This document shows positions 34,364 to 41,838 of a stretch of 64,000 nucleotides of DNA, in pieces. Position 1 is the first letter of the stretch, and each line of letters starts with the position of its first letter. Made by a program: the position numbers and the translations under genes. Source of the stretch: Mycobacterium sp. E796 (GTDB lineage Bacteria; Actinomycetota; Actinomycetes; Mycobacteriales; Mycobacteriaceae); NCBI RefSeq assembly GCF_001672815.1, contig NZ_LZKK01000325.1:62001-126000 (forward strand). Direction: 5' to 3'. The notes beneath the pieces were generated by a model, which saw only the letters and a program-made list of their open reading frames with translations, was not told the origin of the DNA and ran no database searches.

Positions 34364-34797
34364 GTGACGTCGAGTACAAAAAACCGCTGCCGAAGCCGAC
34401 GGAAACCGACCAAGAGCACTGGGACGGTCTCAAGCGCCATCAGGTTCTGGTGCAACGATGCGACGACTGCCAGACCTGGCTGTGGTACCCGCGCCAAATG
34501 TGCAGCAATTGCACGAGTTTCGCGCTGTCGTGGACCGAAGTCGACCCGACGGGAACGATCTACTCGTTCACGACCCAACACCACGCGACGGGATCGAAAT
34601 TCGACTCGGAGCTGCCGTACTCAGTTGCGGTGGTCGCGCTGGACGCGGCCCCCGAGGTCAAACTGGTCGGCCCGGTGAACAATGTCGACCCCGGCGAGAT
34701 CCACATCGGCCAGCGGGTACGCGGCAAGTTCCTCGACGCGACCCCAGAGGTGACGTTCCTGCATTTCGAACCATTCGAAACCGACACCGGAAGTTAG
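34360..34797 (+). CDS. DUF35 / OB-fold protein with zinc ribbon
   Basis: A 145-residue protein whose GTG start overlaps the thiolase-like stop. The zinc ribbon is VQRCDDCQTWL with QMCSNCTSFAL, followed by an OB-fold with HIGQRVRGKFLD. The N-terminal PLPKPTETDQEHWDGLKRH is typical of this family. It is the likely partner subunit of the aldolase upstream and is followed two bases later by a crotonase. Confidence 0.9.
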   Translation: MSDVEYKKPLPKPTETDQEHWDGLKRHQVLVQRCDDCQTWLWYPRQMCSNCTSFALSWTEVDPTGTIYSFTTQHHATGSKFDSELPYSVAVVALDAAPEVKLVGPVNNVDPGEIHIGQRVRGKFLDATPEVTFLHFEPFETDTGS

Positions 34798-34799
34798 AG

Positions 34800-35609
34800 A
34801 TGAGCGATACAGAAAGCCCCAAGGTCCTTGTCGAGCGCGAGGACGGCGTCGGCGTGATCACGATCAACCGACCCGATGTCCGCAACGTCGTCGACCCCGA
34901 GGTTTCCGCGGGAATCGAGGCGGCACTTGATGATTTCGATGGCGACCGCGAGGTTCGTGCCGTCGTGCTGACCGGCGCGGGGGAGAAGGCTTTCTGCGCG
35001 GGGATGGACCTGCGCGCATTCGCCAAACTTGGGCCGAAGGCCGGGTTCTTCACCGAGAGAGGCGGATTCGCGGGATTCACTGCCCGCAAGCTCGTCAAAC
35101 CGGTCGTTGTCGCGGTCAATGGACCCGCGTTCGGGGGTGGCTTGGAGATGGTCCTCGCCGCCGATTGCGCGATCGCTTCCGCGAGCGCGAAGTTTGCGCT
35201 GCCCGAGGTCAAGGTCGGTATGCATGCCGGTGCCGGCGGCGTGATCCGCCTTGCCAAGCGGATACCGCGAGCGGTGGCGTTGGAGATGGTGATGTCTGGT
35301 GAACCGATCGGTGCCCAACGCGCGTTTGACCTAGGTCTGGTCAACGAGGTGGTTGCGCCCGACCAAGTGCGTAGTCAGGCACTGCGATTGGCCAAGAGCT
35401 TCGCCGCGGCGTCCCCGACGGCGGTCCTCGTTTCCCGTGAGCTGATGATGCGCTCGCTCGAAACACCCGACGAGGCCGACGCGTGGAAGCTGAACCAGGC
35501 CGCCGCGCGGATTGTGCTGAAATGCGGGGATGCTAAGGAAGGTCCACTCGCCTTCGCCGAGAAGCGCCCGCCTCAGTGGGCGGACGCGGGGCCGATCGAC
35601 CTCGGCTAG
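34800..35609 (+). CDS. Enoyl-CoA hydratase/isomerase (crotonase)
   Basis: A 269-residue crotonase starting at ATG 34800, two bases after the DUF35 stop. The oxyanion segments are AFCAGMDLRA and GPAFGGGLEMVLAADC. Both catalytic Glu of the hydratase type are present: in ALPEVKVGMHAGAGG and in ALEMVMSGEP. This makes true hydratase activity likely, unlike the crotonase at 6326. The end (GPLAFAEKRPPQW) is normal. It is the last intact gene of the operon that runs from 28250. Confidence 0.92.
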   Translation: MSDTESPKVLVEREDGVGVITINRPDVRNVVDPEVSAGIEAALDDFDGDREVRAVVLTGAGEKAFCAGMDLRAFAKLGPKAGFFTERGGFAGFTARKLVKPVVVAVNGPAFGGGLEMVLAADCAIASASAKFALPEVKVGMHAGAGGVIRLAKRIPRAVALEMVMSGEPIGAQRAFDLGLVNEVVAPDQVRSQALRLAKSFAAASPTAVLVSRELMMRSLETPDEADAWKLNQAAARIVLKCGDAKEGPLAFAEKRPPQWADAGPIDLG

Positions 35610-35627
35610 GCCGGGTGCGGTGAGCGT

Positions 35628-35777
35628 ATGACCTACCGAGTCGCGCTTTGCGAAACGCGCAACGGCGGTCGAATGGCTCTGCAGACCATCATCGTCCACC
35701 CGGATCTCAAGCTCGTCGGTGTCGTTGTGCACATCAAAGTTGACGCCGGCGAACAGTGCGCCATCTCGGATCGATAA
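35628..35777 (+). pseudogene. N-terminal relic of a dihydrodipicolinate reductase-like gene
   Basis: Forty-nine codons from ATG 35628 to TAA 35775-35777. The reading resembles the start of mycobacterial DapB-like oxidoreductases (YRVxQWGTGNVGRxAL, then HPDLELVGVxV): it has MTYRVALCETRNGGRMAL and HPDLKLVGVVVH, but the GxGxxG motif is ruined and a few residues are missing before DAGEQCAI. The matching C-terminal part appears about 820 bases downstream. The relic is not functional as it stands. Confidence 0.6.
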
Positions 35778-35845
35778 CCGCGCATGCTCGCTAATTCGGC
35801 CAGCGTGCCGATAGTCGAATGGTGAAGGAAATGAGGGAGTTACAC

Positions 35846-36319
35846 GTGACACAAATACGAGAATGGCTCGACCGGCTCGAAATCAGGGACGTCCTCGAGA
35901 GATACATGCGATACAACGACGACAATGACGCCGAACGCCTGACGTCGCTGTTCCACCACGACGCCACGTTTCAGGGTGCAGGTCAGATTCACAAAGGTCG
36001 CGACGAAATTGGCACACTATTTCGCAACGCGTTCGGAACGACGCCGCCGGGCCGCTGGACCGACGACGGGAACCTCTTCTCTCAGCCACGCTCGATTCAC
36101 CTCAGCTCGAATCCGGTGATCGATCTCGACGGTGACCGCGCGACCGCAGAGACCGACTTTCAGGTGGTCAGCCGCAGCGTCGACGGAGGCAGCGTGATCA
36201 GCCTCATCGGGCGCTTCCGAGACCGCCTGCGTCGTGCCGATGACGGGGGCTGGCTGATCGAGAGCCGCACAATCGTCCCGGTCGGTCGACAAACCGAAGG
36301 AACTCTGACGCGTGGGTGA
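35846..36319 (+). CDS. SnoaL-like / NTF2-like protein
   Basis: A 157-residue SnoaL-type protein. I prefer GTG 35846 because GGGAG precedes it at good distance and the family N-terminus (IREWLDRLEIRDVLERYMRYND) starts there; in-frame ATGs at 35819 and 35831 are alternatives. LFHHDATFQGAGQIHKGRDEIG and SNPVIDLDGDRATAETDFQVV are the cone-barrel strands. The C-terminus ends in GWLIESRTIVP. Such folds act as polyketide cyclases, ring-opening lyases or steroid isomerase-like enzymes. It lies between the two DapB-like relics. Confidence 0.85.
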   Translation: MTQIREWLDRLEIRDVLERYMRYNDDNDAERLTSLFHHDATFQGAGQIHKGRDEIGTLFRNAFGTTPPGRWTDDGNLFSQPRSIHLSSNPVIDLDGDRATAETDFQVVSRSVDGGSVISLIGRFRDRLRRADDGGWLIESRTIVPVGRQTEGTLTRG

Positions 36320-36332
36320 GCCCACTCGCCGC

Positions 36333-36512
36333 TCAGGTTGCGAAGTCGACCTGAGCATGCCGATTGCTCAACGCAGTCACCAAACCAGAGCCAATCAGTC
36401 CGGAAGCATTCGACAGCGTTGCCGTTCCGACTGAGATGCCGTCGGATGCCCAATGCGAGTCGGCGTGCACACAGATCCAGTCGCTGCGGGGCAGGCGGGC
36501 GAGCGCGACAGT
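36333..36512 (-). pseudogene. 3' relic of an acyl-CoA thioesterase gene
   Basis: This minus-strand segment encodes the last 58 or so residues of the thioesterase at 38913: LARLPRSDWICVHADSHWAS and SGLVTALSNRHAQVDFA are almost identical to it. Similarity starts abruptly at TVALARLP (36512) and the sequence beyond that is unrelated, so the first three quarters of the gene are absent. The high match at DNA level (36345-36512 against 38928-39107) points to a recent duplication. Confidence 0.8.
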
Positions 36513-36593
36513 GTCGCGGGGCGTCCGTTGATCGGCGTCAGGCACGTCAACCGCATGCACGACGAGGCGGCGCCTGACTAGCCGCAGTCCTGC

Positions 36594-36816
36594 GGAAAGG
36601 CCTACACCATCACCGTGGAGGGGTCGCCGGCCTGTGCGGGCAGGGATCGAGATGGTCGGCGAGGACGGCGATCACCACACCGCGGGCCTGCTCATCACCG
36701 CCATGCGCGTGCTGCGTGCGATCCCCAAGGTCTGCCAGGCGGCGCCGGGAATGCTCGGCGCCAACGACGTCGGACTCCATAGTTTCGGCAGCCAGACAAG
36801 GTGGCGACGCGCATGA
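36594..36816 (+). pseudogene. C-terminal relic of a dihydrodipicolinate reductase-like gene
   Basis: Two frames together read like the end of a DapB-like protein: GKAYTITVEGSP (36594-36629), then after a frameshift near 36630-36640 AGIEMVGEDGDHHTAGLLI and TAMRVLRAIPKVCQAAPGML, ending at a TGA at 36814-36816. Upstream in the first frame is a TAG at 36579. I recall the same block order in this family's C-terminus. With the relic at 35628 it frames the SnoaL gene and the thioesterase relic. Confidence 0.5.
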
Positions 36817-36846
36817 TGGGCTACGGCGTGCTAAGAATGCCCTGAC

Positions 36847-37332
36847 TTATGCACTCTTCGTTGTCAATTCGCGTTCTAGGCGGGTTGCCGCGCGCCTGAA
36901 AACCGGACCCCCCGTGATACTCATACCGAAGTGAGCAGCGCGAGATCCCTCTATCGCTACCGTCCATGTGAACCTGGTCTTGCCCTCAGCCGGTTCGAAG
37001 CGGTAATCCTCGGCAAAGGCCTGGCCGGGTAACTGGCCGGGCAGAACATAGAACGCCCAGCGGTTAGGTTCGTCCCAGACGATGATGCGTTCTCGAATTG
37101 TCCAACCGAATGAGGTGATATACCGTTCCGAACCCACACCATGCGGTGGCGGTGTCGTGTACCGGCAGTTCTTGCCCACCATGGGATACCACCGATGCCA
37201 CGTTTCGGGGTGAGCCGCAACTGCGTCGAATACTTTTTCAACCGGCGCGGCGATCAGTGCTTCGAACACAAGACGGTGCGGATGGGTCGTAAAGATTGAC
37301 GGGTCGACGGCCTCCGCATTCTGGTCGGTCAT
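36847..37332 (-). CDS. SRPBCC (START/Bet v1-like) family protein
   Basis: A 161-residue SRPBCC protein starting at ATG 37332 with GGAGG just upstream. LVFEALIAAPVEKVFDAVAA and HPETWHRWYPMV open the fold; DEPNRWAFYVLPGQLPGQAF and TRFTWTVAIEGS are mid-barrel strands; the C-terminal helix holds RRAATRLERELTTK. The family binds hydrophobic ligands and can act as a cyclase or carrier. Relics of the thioesterase that would lie upstream in the transcript occur at 37389-37500. A 5' relic of a second copy of this gene lies at 38806. Confidence 0.88.
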   Translation of the reverse strand: MTDQNAEAVDPSIFTTHPHRLVFEALIAAPVEKVFDAVAAHPETWHRWYPMVGKNCRYTTPPPHGVGSERYITSFGWTIRERIIVWDEPNRWAFYVLPGQLPGQAFAEDYRFEPAEGKTRFTWTVAIEGSRAAHFGMSITGGPVFRRAATRLERELTTKSA

Positions 37333-37388
37333 CGTTCCTCCGATCTGGTGTTGCATGACGGCGTCGGTATCCACATTATTAAAGTTCA

Positions 37389-37500
37389 TTAACTTAAGGA
37401 GGGCATGGTTTCGGCGGAATCAATCCGAGCGTGTCGATTGCTCACCGCAGTCACCAAGCCAGACCCGAATGCATCGGAATCATCCGACGCCGCGGCCGTT
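37389..37500 (-). pseudogene. Second 3' relic of an acyl-CoA thioesterase gene
   Basis: Reading the minus strand gives DDSDAFGSGLVTAVSNRHAR followed by a few altered residues and a TAA at 37389-37391. This matches the C-terminus of the thioesterase at 38913 (DDSGAFGSGLVTALSNRHAQ). No open frame remains upstream of about 37505. The relic ends at the head of the SRPBCC gene, the same order as at 38886-38913. Confidence 0.75.
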
Positions 37501-37652
37501 CGGAGTGCGGTTCCTCGTGGGGCGCGCGTGACCGTGAATCCGAGGCCCGCGACAGCGACGATAGATCGCTAGCGGGTGGTACTTACCCCGATGGGCGGCT
37601 TCGCCGCGGTCAGCCAAAGGTTTTTTGCGGAGGAAGTTACCGCCCGCCCCTC

Positions 37653-38519
37653 TCAGGGCTTGTTCGTGCAGCCGGCATCAACTGGCATCGTGATCCCGGT
37701 GATGTAGCGAGCCTCGTCCGAGGCGAGGAAGAGCACGGTATGAGAAACCTCGTTCTCGGTCAGGCCTGGAAGGCCTTGATAGGGCTCATCCGGGTCGGTA
37801 TCGAGGTCGGGAAGCAGGTTCGTTGCCTGCATCAACATCCTCGGGTTGGCCATGAAGATCTCCATCGCTCCGACCCCGCAGGCAAGACCCATACCGGGGG
37901 ACGCGACGCACGTGGGATGAATGCTATTCACCCTGATCCGGTTGGGCGCGAGCTCGTTGGCGAACGCTCGCATGAGCCCGACAACGCCATGCTTGGCTGC
38001 CGCGTAGTGGGCATACCCGAGGTGGCCTCGGAGGCCGGCTGCCGAACTGATCAGGATCATCGAGCCGCCCACTTTCCGCTCGATCATCCCCGGCGCGGTC
38101 GCGAGAATGGTGTTCCAGACGCCCTTCAGGTTGGTATCGACGACCATGTCGAAGGTCGCGTCGCAAACCTCGAGCGAACTGGCGTGCACCGACAGGACCC
38201 CGGCGTTTGCCACCACGACGTCGATCGGGCCGACCGCAGCGGCGCCTGCGTGAACCGCGGCTTGCAGCGCGTTGCGGTCCCGGACATCGGCCGCCATGGT
38301 GAAGCACTTGCGGCCCGTCGCCTCGACCAACTCGCGCGTTTCCTCGAGCTGTTCTGGCGTTGCGGCGTCATAGCTCAGCTGCCCGGCCCGGTCATATGGA
38401 GCCGCAAGATCGGTCGCGATGATGTCGGCACCCTCCTCGGCAAGCCGCACCGCGTGCGATCGTCCCTGACCCATTCCCGCGCCGGTGATGAATGCGACCT
38501 TTCCCGCGACTCTGCCCAT
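37653..38519 (-). CDS. Mycofactocin-coupled SDR family oxidoreductase
   Basis: A 288-residue SDR. ATG 38519 (MGRVAGKVAFIT) is preferred to ATG 38525 because AGGAG is then at nine bases instead of three. ITGAGMGQGRSHAVRLAEEG and the inserted segment after TDLAAPYDRAGQLSYDA place it in the mycofactocin group. Catalytic residues are LISSAAG (Ser) and HYAAAK (YxxxK). It lies between the two halves of a duplicated thioesterase/SRPBCC module and is not duplicated itself. Confidence 0.88.
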   Translation of the reverse strand: MGRVAGKVAFITGAGMGQGRSHAVRLAEEGADIIATDLAAPYDRAGQLSYDAATPEQLEETRELVEATGRKCFTMAADVRDRNALQAAVHAGAAAVGPIDVVVANAGVLSVHASSLEVCDATFDMVVDTNLKGVWNTILATAPGMIERKVGGSMILISSAAGLRGHLGYAHYAAAKHGVVGLMRAFANELAPNRIRVNSIHPTCVASPGMGLACGVGAMEIFMANPRMLMQATNLLPDLDTDPDEPYQGLPGLTENEVSHTVLFLASDEARYITGITMPVDAGCTNKP

Positions 38520-38525
38520 GATCAT

Positions 38526-38805
38526 CGTCTCCTACCTGGTCGGCCTGAATGTGATGTTGCCCTGAGCCCTGGTCAGTGGCGCAGCCTTCCTCGAAGGCTA
38601 TTAGAAAATAACCGAGGATCACCGGAATTTCGAAGGTGCGGCGTCTTGACATTCGCGATCGCATATCCCCGGGAAAGCATGCGAGTGACGAGGTAAGTGA
38701 AGCAGTTTCGCCCTCGTCCGCCCAGTAAGCACGATGTTCAGCAGGAGTTTTATGCTCCACATTGATAAGTACTACAGGTCGGACGGGTCGCATTGCCATC
38801 GGTAT
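38526..38805. other. Non-coding spacer without recognisable gene
   Basis: The 280 bases between the SDR start and the SRPBCC relic show no intact gene in either direction and are less GC-rich than the surroundings. A minus-strand frame continues through from the relic but is unlike any protein I know. The segment probably holds the SDR promoter and debris from the rearrangement. Confidence 0.4.
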
Positions 38806-38886
38806 GAGCTGTGCTTGGAACGCGAGGCGACGCGGATGGACCGTGAGGTTTTGTCGGGTCGACGACCCCGCATCCTGGTCGGTCAT
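38806..38886 (-). pseudogene. 5' relic of an SRPBCC gene
   Basis: From ATG 38886 about 27 codons read MTDQDAGSSTRQNLTVHPRR and LAFQAQL, matching the start of the intact gene at 37332 (MTDQNAEAV..., THPHRLVFEALI). After that the similarity stops. The upstream spacing to the thioesterase stop (27 bases) mirrors the other copy. Confidence 0.7.
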
Positions 38887-38912
38887 CGTTGCTCCGACCG
38901 AGCATTTCTAAC

Positions 38913-39734
38913 TTAACCAGGCGGTGCTTCAGCGAAATCGATCTGAGCGTGTCGATTGCTCAACGCAGTCACCAAGCCAGAGCCGAATGCGCCAGAATCA
39001 TCCACCAGCGTGGCCGTTCCGACCGAGATGCCGTCGGATGCCCAATGTGTATCGGCATGCACGCAGATCCAGTCGCTGCGGGGCAGGCGGGTGAGGGCGA
39101 CAGTGAGATCGCCGTTGATGTAGCCGACGCCGGCCGTGCCCAAGTTCGTGACCAGGCTGGTTGCTTCGGCCGCGGCAGCCGCTTGCACGAATGGCGTGTT
39201 CGGTTGGCCTGCAACAATATCGACGCTTCGGATGACGACACGCTTGCGGGCCGCGTTCTGGTGATCGGCAATCTCTGACGTCCATCCGACTCCGCCGCTT
39301 TGCAGTTGGCGCACCGCTCCGTTCTGGGCCGTCAGGCCGTTCAGGCTGGGCGCCTCCAGCTTTTCCTCGGTTGGCGTCCATTCGTGACCGTCCGGCGCCG
39401 CACTGCGGCGGTACTGCACGAGCACGGCCCGAGCGACGGCGACACCTTCCTGCTTCATGGTGCACACCGAGTTTCGGACCCGACGGCCGTCGCGCACCAG
39501 ATCGACGGTCGTGGTCGTGGGGACCCGCCTGGGCGATTTGAACAGATCGACGGTCAACCGTGCCGGTGTGAAGTCGGGCAGCCCGAAAGCGGTGTCGAGC
39601 GTGAGAGCCGCGAGCCCGGTAATGGCGGCACCGACGACATGATCCTCGGCCCACCGACTCTGCACTTCCGCGTGATCCGTTGGCATGAAAACATTGGTGT
39701 CCGTTTGCCAGAAGTGGGCACTACCTGAATCCAT
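38913..39734 (-). CDS. Acyl-CoA thioesterase, TesB-like double hot-dog
   Basis: A 273-residue protein with two hot-dog domains. ATG 39734 has GAGG eight bases ahead; the GTG at 39740 is too close to it. The first domain carries LPDFTPARLTVDLFKSPRRV and VRDGRRVRNSVCTM; the second carries VTNLGTAGVGYINGDLTVAL and WICVHADTHWASDGISVGTA. A tandem paralogue lies 90 bases upstream at 39824-40630, and two 3' fragments of this gene lie at 37389 and 36333. It should hydrolyse acyl-CoAs. The regulation is unknown; no ACCG-N6-CGGT site is nearby. Confidence 0.85.
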   Translation of the reverse strand: MDSGSAHFWQTDTNVFMPTDHAEVQSRWAEDHVVGAAITGLAALTLDTAFGLPDFTPARLTVDLFKSPRRVPTTTTVDLVRDGRRVRNSVCTMKQEGVAVARAVLVQYRRSAAPDGHEWTPTEEKLEAPSLNGLTAQNGAVRQLQSGGVGWTSEIADHQNAARKRVVIRSVDIVAGQPNTPFVQAAAAAEATSLVTNLGTAGVGYINGDLTVALTRLPRSDWICVHADTHWASDGISVGTATLVDDSGAFGSGLVTALSNRHAQIDFAEAPPG

Positions 39735-39823
39735 CGACACATCCTCGCCGAACTTCAGTTCTCTTGCTTAGTCGGCGGCGAGCCTGAGCCCCATAAGTAG
39801 CACCGGCCATCGTTGTCCGACTT

Positions 39824-40630
39824 TTATGAACTGCTTGGGGTGCTGGCGAAGTCGATTTGAGCGCTCCGGTTGCTCAGGGCCGTCACGAGGCCAGAGCCGA
39901 ACGGTCCGGTATCGTCCAGCAGCGTCGCTGATCCGACCGCGATGCCATCGGCTGCCCAGTGCGTGTCGGCCTGCATGAAGATCCTCTCGCCTCTAGGCAG
40001 GCGGGCGAGGGCTAGAGTGACGTCGCCGTTGATGTAGCCAAGGCCCGCGGTGCCCAAATTCGTGACCAGACTAGTCGCATCCACGACCGCCGCCGCCTGC
40101 ACAAAAGGTGAATTTCTCTGGCCCGCAACGACACTGACACCTCGAACGGCGACACGCTTGCGCCTGGCATTCTGATGATCGGAAAGCGATGACGTCCAAC
40201 CGAGGTCGCCGCTGTGTAGCTGTACGAACGAATCGTCGTCGTTCGGGGGCGCCACGAGTGGCGGCTCGGACACCCACTCGTCACCGAGTGGCGGTTCGCT
40301 GCGGCGGTACTGAACCAGCACTGCCCGCGCGACCTCTATGCCGTCTTGTTCGATGCTGCACACCGAATTCCGTATCCTGCGGCCGTCGCGCACCAGGTCG
40401 GTCCTGGTCGTTGTCGGTATGGTCCGAGCCGATTTGAACAGGTCGACCGTCAGCCGCGCCGGTGCGAAATCGGGCAATCCGAAACGCGATTCCAGCGCGA
40501 GCGCCGCCAGTCCGATGATGGCACCCCCCTGGAGATGATCGTCGGCCCAACGACTCCGAATATCAGTGTGCTTGATCGGAACGAAGCGATCAGCTTCAGT
40601 CTGCGTGAAAATGGCGCGCTCTGAATTCAT
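39824..40630 (-). CDS. Acyl-CoA thioesterase, TesB-like double hot-dog (tandem paralogue)
   Basis: A 268-residue protein similar to the gene at 38913 along its whole length: LPDFAPARLTVDLFKSARTI, VRDGRRIRNSVCSIEQ, TNLGTAGLGYINGDVTLALA and QADTHWAADGIAVGSATLL. ATG 40630 is taken as start with GAGGA upstream. It is divergent from the esterase at 40765, with site C between them, so it could also respond to the TetR dyad, although the site sits closer to the esterase. Two thioesterases in tandem suggest release or recycling of CoA during overflow. Confidence 0.85.
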   Translation of the reverse strand: MNSERAIFTQTEADRFVPIKHTDIRSRWADDHLQGGAIIGLAALALESRFGLPDFAPARLTVDLFKSARTIPTTTRTDLVRDGRRIRNSVCSIEQDGIEVARAVLVQYRRSEPPLGDEWVSEPPLVAPPNDDDSFVQLHSGDLGWTSSLSDHQNARRKRVAVRGVSVVAGQRNSPFVQAAAVVDATSLVTNLGTAGLGYINGDVTLALARLPRGERIFMQADTHWAADGIAVGSATLLDDTGPFGSGLVTALSNRSAQIDFASTPSSS

Positions 40631-40731
40631 CAATGCTTCCTCGCAGAATCTGCAGCTCGAATCTTCGACATTATCGGGCGGCTCATCGTCGTGCCGGCGG
40701 TCAGACTACACAGCCGCGAGCCCAGACGTCC

Positions 40732-40746
40732 GACCGGTCAGTCGGT
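40732..40746. promoter_or_regulatory. ACCG-N6-CGGT operator, site C
   Basis: GACCGGTCAGTCGGT has exact arms (40733-40736 and 40743-40746). It lies exactly in the spacer between a presumed -35 and the -10 TAATAT at 40753-40758 of the esterase gene, so a bound repressor would block polymerase. Confidence 0.72.
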
Positions 40747-40752
40747 AAACGG

Positions 40753-40767
40753 TAATATCGCGCCGTG
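40753..40767 (+). promoter_or_regulatory. Probable leaderless promoter -10 and start codon of the esterase gene
   Basis: TAATAT (40753-40758) ends six bases before the GTG at 40765, so transcription should start at or next to the start codon. No ribosome site is present. This leaderless layout is common in mycobacteria and supports the chosen start. Confidence 0.6.
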
Positions 40768-41703
40768 CCGTCGACCCCGCTGCATCCGCGTTCCCAGGAG
40801 CTGATCGACATGTTCCTTGCCGCCGGCGCACCGCCGGCGCCGCATTGCACGCCTGCGCAGCGCCGCGAACGGGCGGCCAACCTCCCCAAAATGCTGGGAC
40901 CCGGCCCGCACGTCGAGCAGGTCCGCGACGCATGCGTCCCCGGCCCCGCCGGTGACCTGCCGGCGCGCATTTACCGTCCCGACCGCCCTCTCGCGACGAT
41001 CCTTTATCTTCACGGCGGCGGGTGGGTCGTCGGAACGCTCGACATGTTCGATGCTTTCGCTCGCATGCTGGCCACCAAATCCGGCTGCAAGGTTGTCAGT
41101 CTCGAGTATCGACTCGCGCCGGAACACCCCTTCCCCAGTGCCGTCCAGGACGCCTATGGCGCGCTGGAGTGGGTGGCCGCCGAGGAGCTCGAAGGACCGC
41201 TCGTCGTCTGCGGAGACAGCGCAGGCGGCAACCTGGCGACCGTGTGCGCGCGCCTTGCGCGAGACAATGGTGGTCCAAGCATCGCGATGCAGGTGCTCGC
41301 CTACCCGGTCGTCGACCACGACTTCGACACCGACTCTTACCGCGAGCAGGCCAATAACCCGTTGATGGGTCGCAACGACATGGCATGGTACTGGGACCTT
41401 TACGCGCCGTCGGCCATAGACCGCGACCGCTCCGAAGCGTCGCCGCTGCGCGCCGACGACCTGTCGGGCATGCCGCCGACCTACCTGATCATTCCCGCCT
41501 ACGATCCGCTGCGCGACGAGGTGCAGGCTTACGCACGGCGACTACAGCGGGCCGGCGTTCCGGTGATCCGGCGCCACTACGACGATCAGGCCCACGGGTT
41601 TCTGACGATGGTGAACTTTCTGCCGACGGCCGACGCCGCAGTCGCCGAGCTCGGCGACGTGCTGCGCGCGCGGCTGGGCGGCGAGGGCGTAGCGATGCCT
41701 TGA
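40765..41703 (+). CDS. Alpha/beta hydrolase, hormone-sensitive lipase (HSL) family esterase
   Basis: A 312-residue HSL-family esterase. The oxyanion motif HGGG (YLHGGGWVVG), the nucleophile GDSAGG, the Asp of YDPLRDE and the His of DQAHGF are all in place, so it should be active on short esters. It begins with a short lid (residues 1-55). It follows site C and a leaderless promoter. Behind a Baeyer-Villiger monooxygenase controlled by the same motif, it could cleave the ester or lactone that enzyme makes. The SDR gene downstream has its own operator (site D). Confidence 0.92.
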   Translation: MPSTPLHPRSQELIDMFLAAGAPPAPHCTPAQRRERAANLPKMLGPGPHVEQVRDACVPGPAGDLPARIYRPDRPLATILYLHGGGWVVGTLDMFDAFARMLATKSGCKVVSLEYRLAPEHPFPSAVQDAYGALEWVAAEELEGPLVVCGDSAGGNLATVCARLARDNGGPSIAMQVLAYPVVDHDFDTDSYREQANNPLMGRNDMAWYWDLYAPSAIDRDRSEASPLRADDLSGMPPTYLIIPAYDPLRDEVQAYARRLQRAGVPVIRRHYDDQAHGFLTMVNFLPTADAAVAELGDVLRARLGGEGVAMP

Positions 41704-41729
41704 TTCCCCGCCGCGGCTCGGGCTACCAT

Positions 41730-41745
41730 CCGACCGATCGGTCGG
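41730..41745. promoter_or_regulatory. ACCG-N6-CGGT operator, site D
   Basis: CCGACCGATCGGTCGG is a perfect 16-base palindrome; in the N6 register one arm base differs (TCCG or CGGG). A -10-like TAGAGT follows at 41751-41756. It lies about 95 bases before the SDR start at 41839. Confidence 0.7.
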
Positions 41746-41838
41746 GAGGGTAGAGTCGACGGCTCGGCCCCGGGGCAGCGGCGCGTGCGGTGCGCGGCCT
41801 AGGGAATCAGTGAGTCGCCATCACAGAGGAGCGTAAGT

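Noticed and set aside
36280-36300. CCCGGTCGGTCGAC in the SnoaL gene as a tenth operator
   Set aside because: It lacks the left ACCG arm and lies near the end of a coding sequence.
37595-37607. GCGGC-TTC-GCCGC hairpin downstream of the SDR at 37653 as a terminator
   Set aside because: The stem is only five bases with no T-run at the right side, too weak to call.
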